NCBI GenBank assembly: GCA_028277645.1
Contig: JANQFV010000015.1
Coordinates: forward strand, 177,298-241,297
Length of the DNA stretch: 64,000 nt
Direction: 5' to 3'
Source of the DNA: Phycisphaerae bacterium
GTDB taxonomy: Bacteria; Planctomycetota; Phycisphaerae; UBA1845; Fen-1342
Position numbers and translations under genes: made by a program. The notes beneath the pieces are model-generated. The model had not been told where the DNA came from. It saw nothing but the letters and a program-made list of their open reading frames with translations, and did not search any database. Shown here piece by piece: positions 41,243 to 50,700 of the stretch (the first letter of the stretch is position 1; every line of letters starts with the position of its first letter).

Positions 41243-43128
41243 GAAGTCCATGGACCCGAACGGAGCGTTCACGCCGAGCGGTCTCCGGGCTGCTGTTGGC
41301 TGGATTGTTGGCGCTGGGCTGCATGCCCCAGTGGGCCCAAGCTGACGATCCCGACAACTGTCTGTTATGCCATCAGTATCGCGGGCTCGGACGCTATGTG
41401 CCGGAGCAGGACGCGATCCACCTGTACTTCACCAGCCCGGACTACCAACACGCGCGGCTTGGCGCGCACGCCCGCATCGCCTGCACCGACTGTCACGAAC
41501 GCTCGGAAGTCTCCGTTATCCCGCACAAACCGGTGTCGAAGGTCGACTGCACCAAGACCTGCCATCTGCACAACGTCTCCGGCGTCGCCCGGCAGTTCAG
41601 TCACCGCGAAGCCGACCGATGGCTGAGCCTGGGCGTTCACAATCCGGACACGCTGGCGCAGCTCGAATTCACCAACGGGCCATTGCTCAACGAAGGGCAA
41701 GCCTACTGCCTGTATTGCCACGACGAGCCACTCTTCCGCGATCCGGCGGACATCATTCCGGAGTACGACGAGTTCAGCCCGACGGCCACGGAGCGCTGCG
41801 ACGTCTGCCACGCGGACCAGATTCCGATCGACACGCGTTTCCAGGTGCGGCACGTCGCGTCGCGCCTGGTGCATGCCCGTCGGCCGCTCGAGATGGCGCA
41901 AACCTGCTCGGTCTGCCACAGCGACATGCTCATCCGGGAGACGTATGAGCTTCAGGATGCGTCGGTACGCTACACCAGCACGTATCACGGCAAGGCCGCC
42001 CTGCTGGGCGAGCTCGATACGGCGGACTGCATTTCATGCCACGTCTGGCCGGGCGAGAATGCCCACGCGATTCGCGCCGCTCGTGATCCCGAGTCCATCA
42101 CACACCCCACCAACAAAGCGGACTCGTGCCGCTCGGTGAACTGCCATCCGGGTGCCGACGCCAGCATCGGCCAAGCCGCCGTCCACCTCGACCTGCCGTC
42201 CCTGACGGGCATCGAAATCATTCTGGCCGTCGCGTTCATCATCTTCACGCTGATGACGTTCGGACCGTCGCTGGTGTTGACGGTGCTCGAACTCTTCCAG
42301 ATCGTGATCGGCCGGCATGTCGAGGGCGAAGAGCGGATGCGGCAACTCACGCTGAACGTGCTGCGCCATCCCGAAGGACGCGAACGCCTGCGGCGCATCA
42401 CGCCGGGGCAACGCTGGCAGCACTGGATCCTCGCGCTGCTGTTCGCCGCGCTGGTCGTGACCGGCTTCCCGATGAAATTCGCCGACCAGACGTGGTCGCG
42501 CTATGTCATTGAATCACTTGGCGGTCTTTATAACGCACGACAGATTCACCACTATGCCGGCACTTTGCTGGTGTTCGGCTTCCTCGCGCATCTGGCACAC
42601 GTGATGTGGGGCATGTTTGTGCAGGCGCGGCGGACCGGACCAGACGGCAAACCGGTCGGCGTGGTACGAGCCGTGATGGCCCTACCGATGTTCGTCGGAC
42701 CGAAGGACGTGCTGAAAATGGTGCAGATGCTGGGCTACCTGATGGGTCTGCGCAAGAAGCCGCCGACGTTTGGACGCTTCACCATCGACCAGAAGTTCGG
42801 GTATCTCGGCGTGTTCTGGGGCACGATGGTGCTCGGTGTTACCGGCTTCCTGCTGTGGGACACGCAGATCAGCTCGCGCTTCGTGGACGGGCGTATCTTC
42901 AATCTCGCGCTGATCGCCCATACGTATGAGGCGTTCCTGGCCGTGATCCACGTCGGTATCCTGCACACCTGTAACGTGGTGTTTGCGCCGACCGTGTTCC
43001 CCTTCTCGCCGGCAACGCTCACCGGCGATACGCCGGTGACGCGTTTGCACGAGATGCACAGCGAAATGGTAATTGAGGTCGCCAAGGACATTGGCGTTGC
43101 TGTCCCGCCAGAGGTCGAACATGCCTGA
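41239..43128 (+). CDS. Octaheme cytochrome c - cytochrome b membrane protein (paralogue of the previous gene's first part)
   Basis: A 629-residue protein with the same order as the N-terminal two-thirds of its upstream neighbour: signal peptide, then CLLCH, CTDCH, CTKTCH (CX3CH), CLYCH, CDVCH, CSVCH, CISCH and CRSVNCH (CX4CH), then membrane helices and a cytochrome b with His in QRWQHWIL, IHHYAG, AHTYEAF and GILHTC. Shared words include GAHARI/LxCTDCH, YHGKA and FAPTVFP. It ends where the neighbour continues into its C-terminal domain; the missing part is the next gene. The start overlaps the upstream stop (ATGA), and AAGGTGAG precedes it. Probable menaquinol:cytochrome oxidoreductase subunit. 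Confidence 0.88.
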   Translation: MRSPWTRTERSRRAVSGLLLAGLLALGCMPQWAQADDPDNCLLCHQYRGLGRYVPEQDAIHLYFTSPDYQHARLGAHARIACTDCHERSEVSVIPHKPVSKVDCTKTCHLHNVSGVARQFSHREADRWLSLGVHNPDTLAQLEFTNGPLLNEGQAYCLYCHDEPLFRDPADIIPEYDEFSPTATERCDVCHADQIPIDTRFQVRHVASRLVHARRPLEMAQTCSVCHSDMLIRETYELQDASVRYTSTYHGKAALLGELDTADCISCHVWPGENAHAIRAARDPESITHPTNKADSCRSVNCHPGADASIGQAAVHLDLPSLTGIEIILAVAFIIFTLMTFGPSLVLTVLELFQIVIGRHVEGEERMRQLTLNVLRHPEGRERLRRITPGQRWQHWILALLFAALVVTGFPMKFADQTWSRYVIESLGGLYNARQIHHYAGTLLVFGFLAHLAHVMWGMFVQARRTGPDGKPVGVVRAVMALPMFVGPKDVLKMVQMLGYLMGLRKKPPTFGRFTIDQKFGYLGVFWGTMVLGVTGFLLWDTQISSRFVDGRIFNLALIAHTYEAFLAVIHVGILHTCNVVFAPTVFPFSPATLTGDTPVTRLHEMHSEMVIEVAKDIGVAVPPEVEHA

Positions 43129-44257
43129 TCCCACGACACACCCGGCCCCGGCCCACGATACCTCGCACGAGCACGTCGGCGTGATGCGACGTGTGTATGC
43201 GATCGTGCTGATTCTGGTCGTGCTGTTCGTTAGCGGCCGGGCGATTCAGTACCTGATCGTCAACCTGCTCGTGCCCTACTCGCCGCCGGAACAGATCACG
43301 CGTATCCCGTCTCGTCTCACCGAGGAAGTCTGGAAAACCAAACCCGATCGCTTCCTGGGCTCCATGCTGGCCGAGAACCCGCGGGCACCGCTCTCGCACT
43401 ACCACCAGATTCAGGGCTGGTTCCAGCCGGACCCGGTCAATGACTGCACGCGCAGCGGCTGCCACGGCCCGATGCCGCACAGCAATCGCAAAGAGACGCG
43501 CGCGTTCCTGAACATGCACGCGACGAGTCTGCACTGCGGCGTGTGTCACATGGAGTCGGCAACCGAGCCATTGCCCCTGGCTTGGTACAACCTGCGCACC
43601 GGACGGAAGACCGAGGCGCCCGCCCTGCTACAGGCCTACGGCTGGCTGATCTCAGAAGAGGGTCAGGCACAACTCGCAGAACCGACGTACCAGTTCCAGC
43701 AGCGTCTGATCAAACTGCTGTCCAAGGCCGCTGACCAGGCGGCGGGTGACCCGACCATCCGTCGACTCGCCGAGGCCGTGGCAGGACCGCGGTTCAGCAG
43801 CCCCACATTCACGGGCATCGTGCAAACCGTGCTCGAGCGCTTGCCGTCACATTTTCGCGGCGAATACGGGGCCAAACTGGCACTGCTCGACGAGCGGGGA
43901 AATCCCCTGCTCGGACATCCGAATACCGAGGCCACAGTACAGCGATTCCTGGATCTGCGCGACGAGTTGAGCCCCACGGCGCAGGTGGAGTTGCTGGCAA
44001 AGGTACACCCACAGCGGCGCCCCGACACGCTTCGGTGCAGTGATTGCCACACGCGCGATAGCACGATGATTACGTTGGGAACGGTGGGTTATCCGCCCGA
44101 GCGCATCCTGACGCTACAGGAAGGCTGGATCTATACGGCGATCGAGCACAACAAGGCAGGTCGTCCGCTCTACCTGCCGGGCTTCGTCGCTCCACGTGAT
44201 GAAGAAGGAGCTGCAACGAATCCGGACCTTGAGGTTGTGCCTGCACCGGAACCATGA
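43121..44257 (+). CDS. Triheme cytochrome c, membrane-anchored (split-off C-terminal domain)
   Basis: The ATG at 43121, behind AGAGGTC, overlaps the upstream stop by eight bases; 378 residues. One N-terminal membrane helix (VYAIVLILVVLFVSGRAI, about residues 26-45) anchors a periplasmic domain with three heme sites: CTRSGCH (CX4CH), CGVCH and CSDCH. HYHQIQGWFQPDPVNDC and RGEYGAKLALLDERG correspond closely to HFHQIPQWFTPDPLDSC and HGEYGAKIAMYNGP in the C-terminal part of the fused protein at 38282. It is therefore the separate counterpart of that domain, and should associate with the preceding c-b protein. Confidence 0.88.
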   Translation: MPDPTTHPAPAHDTSHEHVGVMRRVYAIVLILVVLFVSGRAIQYLIVNLLVPYSPPEQITRIPSRLTEEVWKTKPDRFLGSMLAENPRAPLSHYHQIQGWFQPDPVNDCTRSGCHGPMPHSNRKETRAFLNMHATSLHCGVCHMESATEPLPLAWYNLRTGRKTEAPALLQAYGWLISEEGQAQLAEPTYQFQQRLIKLLSKAADQAAGDPTIRRLAEAVAGPRFSSPTFTGIVQTVLERLPSHFRGEYGAKLALLDERGNPLLGHPNTEATVQRFLDLRDELSPTAQVELLAKVHPQRRPDTLRCSDCHTRDSTMITLGTVGYPPERILTLQEGWIYTAIEHNKAGRPLYLPGFVAPRDEEGAATNPDLEVVPAPEP

Positions 44258-47200
44258 CCAACGCAGCAAGACAAACCAGTTGCTCACACCTTAGCCGCCG
44301 CGTCGCCTGGCTCGGCATATTCGCGCCATGTCTTTTGCTCGCCGCAACGCCGGTGAGTGGGCAGGGCGCCTCGCGCTGGCCCCTGACCGGCCGAGCCGTG
44401 CAAACGTACGCCGCGAGTGAGCAGGCGCCGATGCACATGCCGACCGACGTGGCTGTCGCGGTCGACGGCAGCGTGTACGTCGTGGACGGCGTGTACGATC
44501 GCATCGTGCAGTTCGACGCGGCGGGGAAGGTCGTCGCGACGATCCGGCGCGTGGGCGAATTGGAACTGCGCAATCCAGTCTGCGCGACGGTCACTCCTGA
44601 CGGGGCATTGTGGATCGCGGACACCGGCCATGAACGCATTGTCGTCCGCGACGCCGACGGTTCGTTGCAGCGATCGATCGATCTGTCCACCGCGGGCGTT
44701 TTGCCGCCGGTCGATATTGCCGGCCTGCTACCGGCTCCGGACGGGCAATCGCTGTGGATTGCCGACAACGACAATCACCGCCTGCTGCGCTACGACCTTG
44801 TGAGTAAGTCCGTACGGGCAATCGGCACGCGCGGCGAGTCGCTGGGCGAATTTCACTTCCCATTCCTGATCGCGCGGGGCATCGACGAGGAGTTGCTGGT
44901 CACCGATGTTCTGAACGGGCGCGTGCAGCGCCTGCGGGCGGATGGGACACCGTCCGGCAGCATCGGCGGTTATGGCGTTGACCTCGGACAACTCTATCGC
45001 CCCAAGGGTGTGGCGGTTGATGCCGAGGGGAACATCTGGGTCTCGGACGGCACGTTGAACGCGGTTCAGGCGTTCACGCGCGACGGACGCCTCATCGATG
45101 TGTTACGCGACGATGACGGCCGTCCTTTGCGTCTGGACGTGCCCATGGGCCTGGCCTTCGATGAGGCTGGAGCGTTGTACGTCGTCGAGTTGGGCGCGAA
45201 CCGAGCACGGAAGTTCACGGTGACACGCAATCCCGCCGCGCCCTTCGCAGCCTCGGCGGCCCGACGGCGCGCCGCCACGATGGGGCCGCAGGCCCGCGGC
45301 TGTACCGTGTGCCACACGGAATGGATGGTCCCCCTGATCGACGGCATCGCCACCGAGTTGGCGGACGTTCCGCCCAACCCGGCGAATCACCCCTGGGTCA
45401 GCCGCCAGGAGAACTGCCTCGGTTGCCACGATGCTTCCGTCGGCGATTCGCGCCGCCGCGTGTGGTTGGAGCACGGTCACCGTGTGGGCTTCGCTCTGCC
45501 CGAAGATATGGAGATACCAGAAGATCTGCCGCTGGCCGACGGCCGCATCGCGTGCCGAACGTGCCATTCCGCGCATGCCACGTCTGATGCCCGCACGACA
45601 ATTGAGGACATCGTGTTCCTGCGGATCGAGGATTCGCCGGCGGAACTGTGCATTCAGTGCCACGGGGAACTGACCGGCGGTCTGGCGCACGGCATGCACC
45701 CGCTTGCCAGTATGCCGGGCGGCACCCCCGAGGAGTTGGTTCACATCGACTGCGCCGCGACGCGTGAGTCGGTGACCTGCCTGGCCTGCCACACGGGGCA
45801 CGGGGCTGTACACGACCATTTACTCGTGCTCTCACCCAATACGAACGATCTGTGCCTGACGTGCCATGAACAACTGAAACCTGAGCTGTTTGTCGAGGAG
45901 GTGCGGAGCGCGCACGGCAAGCTACCACAACTCGACGCCGCGCAGTTAGAAGTCGCGCGGGGCTTCGACTCGCGCATCGGTGAGAATAACGAGCTGCTTT
46001 GCACGACCTGCCACCTGTCGCACAACGCACCGACCGCGAAGAACTTGCTCGCCTTTGACGTCATTGAGCGTGACACTTGTGCCGAATGTCACGTCGACCA
46101 CCAGGCAGTTGTGGGCTCGCCGCACGATCTGCGCACCACGCATCCAGAGGCCGTCAACGTGGCGGGGATGACGGCGGAAGAAGCCGGCGCGTGCGCGGGC
46201 TGCCACACGGCGCACCGCGCGGCTTTGCCACCCAATCCGACCGAACTCGATCCGACGGGGCGCTGCACGAACTGCCATGCACCGGGACATCTGGCTGCGG
46301 CCACCGCATTGGGTCCGGTCAATCACCCGACCGAGAACTGTGCGAAATGCCACGATCCGCATTCGAATGCGCATGGGCACTTCCTCGCGGCGCCCTCAAC
46401 GGAGTTGTGCAGCTCGTGTCACACCGATTACTCCGCGATGCTGGGCGGACCGCACGACATCACGCAGGCGCCGGCGAAATGGCCGGCCGAATCACTCGGT
46501 ACGGGCGATGTCTGTCTGGCCTGCCACCGTCCGCACGGCACCGAAGAGGCCGGACTGTTTCGCGTCGCGGCGGCATCCGGTTCCCGCGACGTCGATGCCG
46601 CGTGCATCGCGTGCCATCCCGATGCCGATCCCGGCGGTGACAATAACGTCACGATGTTGCACCCGCGGCTTGTGCAGGATGTACCGACGACCTGCAACCT
46701 TCCGGTCGAGCCAACGTCCGCGGGTCGCGTGCAGATCGCGTGCAAGACCTGCCACAACCCGCACGGCGTGAAGCACGACGAGTATCTCCTGCGTCTGGCG
46801 GAACAGGACACGGGTGAGGAGCTTTGCCTGCGATGCCACGTCGAACGGGCGAACATCCACATGATCGGCCATGCCGAAGGCCCATTGCGGGCCGCGGGAT
46901 TCGAGATCGGCAGTTGCCGCCCATGTCACGTCGTCCATGCGAATCCGGACGCCGTCGAACGGCCACTGCTATGGCCGAAGTCGCTTTCTTCATTTGCCGT
47001 CGACGAAAGCGTGCCGGTGACTGATCACCACTGCATGGCGTGCCATCGCGAGGGCGGGCCGGTCGCGCCGCCCGAGGTCGCGACGCATCCCGATGTGCCG
47101 ATGTTCAATCCGTATCCGCCAGACTCCGAGAACTTCATGCCGCTGTTCAACGCCCGCGGCGAGGTCGACCCGATGGGCCACATCGCCTGTCGCACGTGCC

Positions 47201-47409
47201 ACCTCACGCACGGTCGAAGTGAAGCAGCGGACATTCCGCGCGGCGTAGAGACAGCAAACACGCGTGAGGCACGCGCGCGGCAATGGCACATCCGCACACT
47301 GCCCGCCGAGAACGTCTGCACCACGTGCCACGGATTCGATGCCTTACGTCGGTTTATCTACTTCCACACCCCGGGGCGGCGCGAGGGCAGTATCGAGGGC
47401 GGACGATAG
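44254..47409 (+). CDS. NHL-repeat propeller fused to a 20-heme cytochrome c
   Basis: A 1051-residue exported protein; ATGA overlap with the triheme gene. After a signal peptide (LLLAATPVSGQ) comes a six-bladed-type NHL propeller at about residues 50-320 (MPTDVAVAVDGSVYVVDGVY, LWIADTGHERIVV, RPKGVAVDAEGNIWVSDG). From residue ~350 to ~1026 there are 20 CxxCH sites, the first CTVCH and the last CTTCH, often in pairs with CHxxH patterns typical of stacked multiheme chains. No membrane helix or lipobox is seen, so it is periplasmic or exported further. It could be a heme wire linking the membrane cytochromes to an outer acceptor; the propeller may bind a partner. Last gene of the operon. Confidence 0.88.
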   Translation: MTNAARQTSCSHLSRRVAWLGIFAPCLLLAATPVSGQGASRWPLTGRAVQTYAASEQAPMHMPTDVAVAVDGSVYVVDGVYDRIVQFDAAGKVVATIRRVGELELRNPVCATVTPDGALWIADTGHERIVVRDADGSLQRSIDLSTAGVLPPVDIAGLLPAPDGQSLWIADNDNHRLLRYDLVSKSVRAIGTRGESLGEFHFPFLIARGIDEELLVTDVLNGRVQRLRADGTPSGSIGGYGVDLGQLYRPKGVAVDAEGNIWVSDGTLNAVQAFTRDGRLIDVLRDDDGRPLRLDVPMGLAFDEAGALYVVELGANRARKFTVTRNPAAPFAASAARRRAATMGPQARGCTVCHTEWMVPLIDGIATELADVPPNPANHPWVSRQENCLGCHDASVGDSRRRVWLEHGHRVGFALPEDMEIPEDLPLADGRIACRTCHSAHATSDARTTIEDIVFLRIEDSPAELCIQCHGELTGGLAHGMHPLASMPGGTPEELVHIDCAATRESVTCLACHTGHGAVHDHLLVLSPNTNDLCLTCHEQLKPELFVEEVRSAHGKLPQLDAAQLEVARGFDSRIGENNELLCTTCHLSHNAPTAKNLLAFDVIERDTCAECHVDHQAVVGSPHDLRTTHPEAVNVAGMTAEEAGACAGCHTAHRAALPPNPTELDPTGRCTNCHAPGHLAAATALGPVNHPTENCAKCHDPHSNAHGHFLAAPSTELCSSCHTDYSAMLGGPHDITQAPAKWPAESLGTGDVCLACHRPHGTEEAGLFRVAAASGSRDVDAACIACHPDADPGGDNNVTMLHPRLVQDVPTTCNLPVEPTSAGRVQIACKTCHNPHGVKHDEYLLRLAEQDTGEELCLRCHVERANIHMIGHAEGPLRAAGFEIGSCRPCHVVHANPDAVERPLLWPKSLSSFAVDESVPVTDHHCMACHREGGPVAPPEVATHPDVPMFNPYPPDSENFMPLFNARGEVDPMGHIACRTCHLTHGRSEAADIPRGVETANTREARARQWHIRTLPAENVCTTCHGFDALRRFIYFHTPGRREGSIEGGR

Positions 47410-47745
47410 ACGTTGCCCGCATTCCGGCAGCACCCGCAAGCGCTGCATTCGTCGGTTGGGGGTATAGTCGACCATCATGTCCTGTACTGGGAACTGCTTC
47501 TCATACCGCAGATTACATGTATAGATCCACCCAAACGGGGACAACCGAAATCACGCAAGAGAAACTACTCGCCCAGATGGCCTGACGCGTCGCGACACTA
47601 CATTTCAGCGTTACCTGAACGACAAATCGCTGCCATTAGTACGCTAGTCGTCGAGCTTGACTTGCACGGGTGCGGTCTAGTCGGTTAGAGTATATTTAAC
47701 TGGGTCCGTCTCGCGCAATGCGGGGCTGGATGGAGGGTACATATC
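47410..47745 (+). promoter_or_regulatory. 336-base gap with a weak promoter for the 1188-aa gene
   Basis: Close to the 3' end of the gap TTGCAC is followed 17 bases later by TTAGAG and a TATATT, in a locally AT-richer stretch around 47665-47700. The start GTG 47746 has GGAGGG eight bases upstream. A 22-codon frame at 47516 (MYRSTQTGTTEITQEKLL...) has no ribosome site and may be a gene remnant. I see no RNA gene or terminator after the cytochrome operon. Confidence 0.3.
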
Positions 47746-50700
47746 GTGTCCGCGTCAAGCGGGGAATTTCGGACGTTTCCTACCATTTTGGTGCCGACGC
47801 TGATTGTGTCCAGCCTGGTCATGTTCGGCATCTTGCAATCCGAAGCCCCCCTGGAAACCGGCCGGCCTGCGTCGCCGGAGAGACCAGGTCGGGAAGCGCG
47901 AAGCGATGGCACCGTGGAAGCAAGACTCTGGCAGGACCCACTGTCAGCCATCCACGATGCGGATTTCAAAACTCGCGGCCCGGATCCTTGCCGCGACTCA
48001 GGCGTGGGACATTCCCCGGATGCGTGGAAGCGCAATCTCGGCAATCGCGCGCTCACATCCAAGTGTCTGAAGCTAGATCTCGAAAAACACAGAGACGCGG
48101 GTGCAAAGAGGCTCGTCGTGCTTGCGGTGCCGTTACCGGGCACACAGTACGGCGAGAACGTCGAGACGCGCATCCGGCTGCGGTATGCGGTCCTCGCTGG
48201 CCTGAGCGTTCAAGGACTCACACCGGAGCTCGGCACAAGACTGGGCGCCGTGGATCTGCAAGATGTCCTGCATACCGCAGAGCAAACGCATGCCAATCGG
48301 CAAAATCCGCTACGCGATAGTGCAGACCAGGGGCGTACCACTGATCACAGCGCACGCGCATACTATGAAGACGTCCTGGCGCACGCGGCGACACTCACGC
48401 TGGGTTTGAAGCCGCAGCGAGCGCGCAGTTGCGTTCGGTGGATTCTCGACACGTTATTTCTTGAAGAACCCGCAGAGGAGACTCCTGCACGCGGTAACCC
48501 ATTCTTGTGCGCGTTCGAATGGCACACGGGACCAGTCATCACGAAGCGCGATGGCAAGCCAGACGCCAAGCTTCGAACGACCGCCCTGGTACTGTGGTTC
48601 AACCAACAGCCGGTCAGAACTTGCCTGCTGGAGTTCCTGGAAGTACTCCGCGCCAGGCTGGCCTGCGCGCCACAGTCCGGACAGCCAACGCAGCCTTCCG
48701 CGGTGGGTGGAACACCACGTACTCAAACAGACGAGGCCCGCCGCGACTGCCCATGCGAACTCATCTGTATTGGACCGCTCGGTTCGGGCGTAATGCTCGA
48801 AATCCGTGCGGAAGACCTCCGGAGAACGCTCCAGAATGCGAACCCCCCGTCCGTTGATGGCGTAGAGATGACGGCTTCCTCCTCGCCAATCAAGTTCTTC
48901 TCACCGCGCGCCACGATGGCGGAGGAGGCTGCCGCGAGAAAGCTGAAGGAACGACTTAGACAACGCGGCGGCGAAGTCTACGACGAGCAGATCGAAGCCC
49001 AGTCCGCATGGTTCTACCGGACGATTGCTGACGATCGAGCAGTTCTGGACGCGCTGGTTCGCGAACTCGACCTGCGCGGCATCGACATGGAGCGCGCTGC
49101 ATCAGAGACCCCGCACAACGTTGTCTTCGTCAGCGAGTGGGATAGTGTGTATGGTCGAGAACTCGCCAGGACGTTCGTCGAGTCTGCGCGGCGGTATGTT
49201 AACGGCCAGCGTTCACGTAATTCGTGCGACAATTCGGAATCCGGCGACTTCAATCCTTCGCTCATCGTGTTTAATTACCTTCGGGGCATTGACGGCGGTG
49301 TCCCGCGGAGAAGTTCCACAGGCAAATCCGCCCAAGCGAGCGGAGCCGAACAGAGTACGCTCGCTGCAAAAGGCCATGCGCGGCTCGCGCTGCCACAAGA
49401 CCCGACATACCGCCGTCCGGAAGGCACTTCCCAATTTGACTACCTACGGCGAACGGCCGCGCGTCTTCGGGCCCTGAATCAGGTTCATCGCATCGAAGCG
49501 GTTGGCGTCGTCGGTAGCGACGTATACGACAAGCTTCTGATATTTCGAGCGCTGCGCCCGGCCCTTCCGGATGCCTTGTTCTTCACAACTGATCTCGATG
49601 CTCAATACACGCACCCCGATGAACAAGACTGGACCAGGAATCTCATCGTGGCGTCCGGATTTGGTCTCACCTTGGGCGACGATTGGCAGCACGGCATGCC
49701 ACCGTTTCGAGAGAACTACCAGACGTCAACATTCTACGCAGTGCAATGCGCATTGAGCGGGTCGCCGCCTGATGCGGCCGATCAGGCGCTGACATTCGAA
49801 ATCGGTCGGTCGCGCGCCTACCAGCTCAATGGGCCCGCGCAGGACTCCGAGCGATCGGGTGGACCCGGCGTCAGTGCCAGCGGCGATACAAGCGCGCCGT
49901 CGCCATGGCTGCTGGTTGCTGCGCTGCTCGTTTTGATTGTTCTGATCGTGCTGGGCCGAACACTGCGGCGAATCACTGCGAAGCTGGTCATGCATCCCGT
50001 ACGCGCATTGATTGCCGTGCTTGTGTGCGTGACATTCATCGCATTGTGGCGGGCCGCGTCCTGGGATCACCGTCAACCCGATGGCGAACCCTTTCTTTGG
50101 CTCGAGGGCATCAGTGCCTGGCCAGCGCAGTTCATTCGGCTGACAGCCGGACTGCTCAGCATCAGCTTCTGGTTTGGCGCGCGTATTCGCCTGAACAAGT
50201 GCGTCGGTGGACTGACGAAGCAGTACTTTCCCGAGTTGATACGTCGCGACCGTGAAGGCGAAGCTGCGAAGAAGCAGTTGTTTCTGTGGACCCAATTTCG
50301 TTCGTCGCGACTCAAAACATACGTTGACAATATTGGGCGTTTCGTGCGCGGATCGTGGTTGACACTTTTTCCCCCACCGCCAAAGTACAGACAGGAAACT
50401 TCCGAACCGGATCGTAAGACGAAGGAACCTCAGCGCAAGCGCAAACCCAGGACGTCACGCGCCAAAAAGCAAAAGCCCGCATACGGTGGCGAGCTTTGGG
50501 AATGGTATCTCCGCCAACGATCGCTCAAGGTCGTTGTGCGGGCGTTGTTTCTTTCGCTTCTGTTGTACTTTATCGCTGCCGCAATCATCTTCCAGACTTT
50601 CGGCCACCCCGTGCACCCAATACGCGGCGATTACCTGCGTTTCGTGAACGTAACGATATTATGGCTCAATCTGATTCCGTTCTACTTACTCTTGTTCCTC

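Noticed and set aside
47413..47688. 91-codon frame in the gap after the cytochrome operon
   Set aside because: No ribosome site, no ATG start, poor composition.
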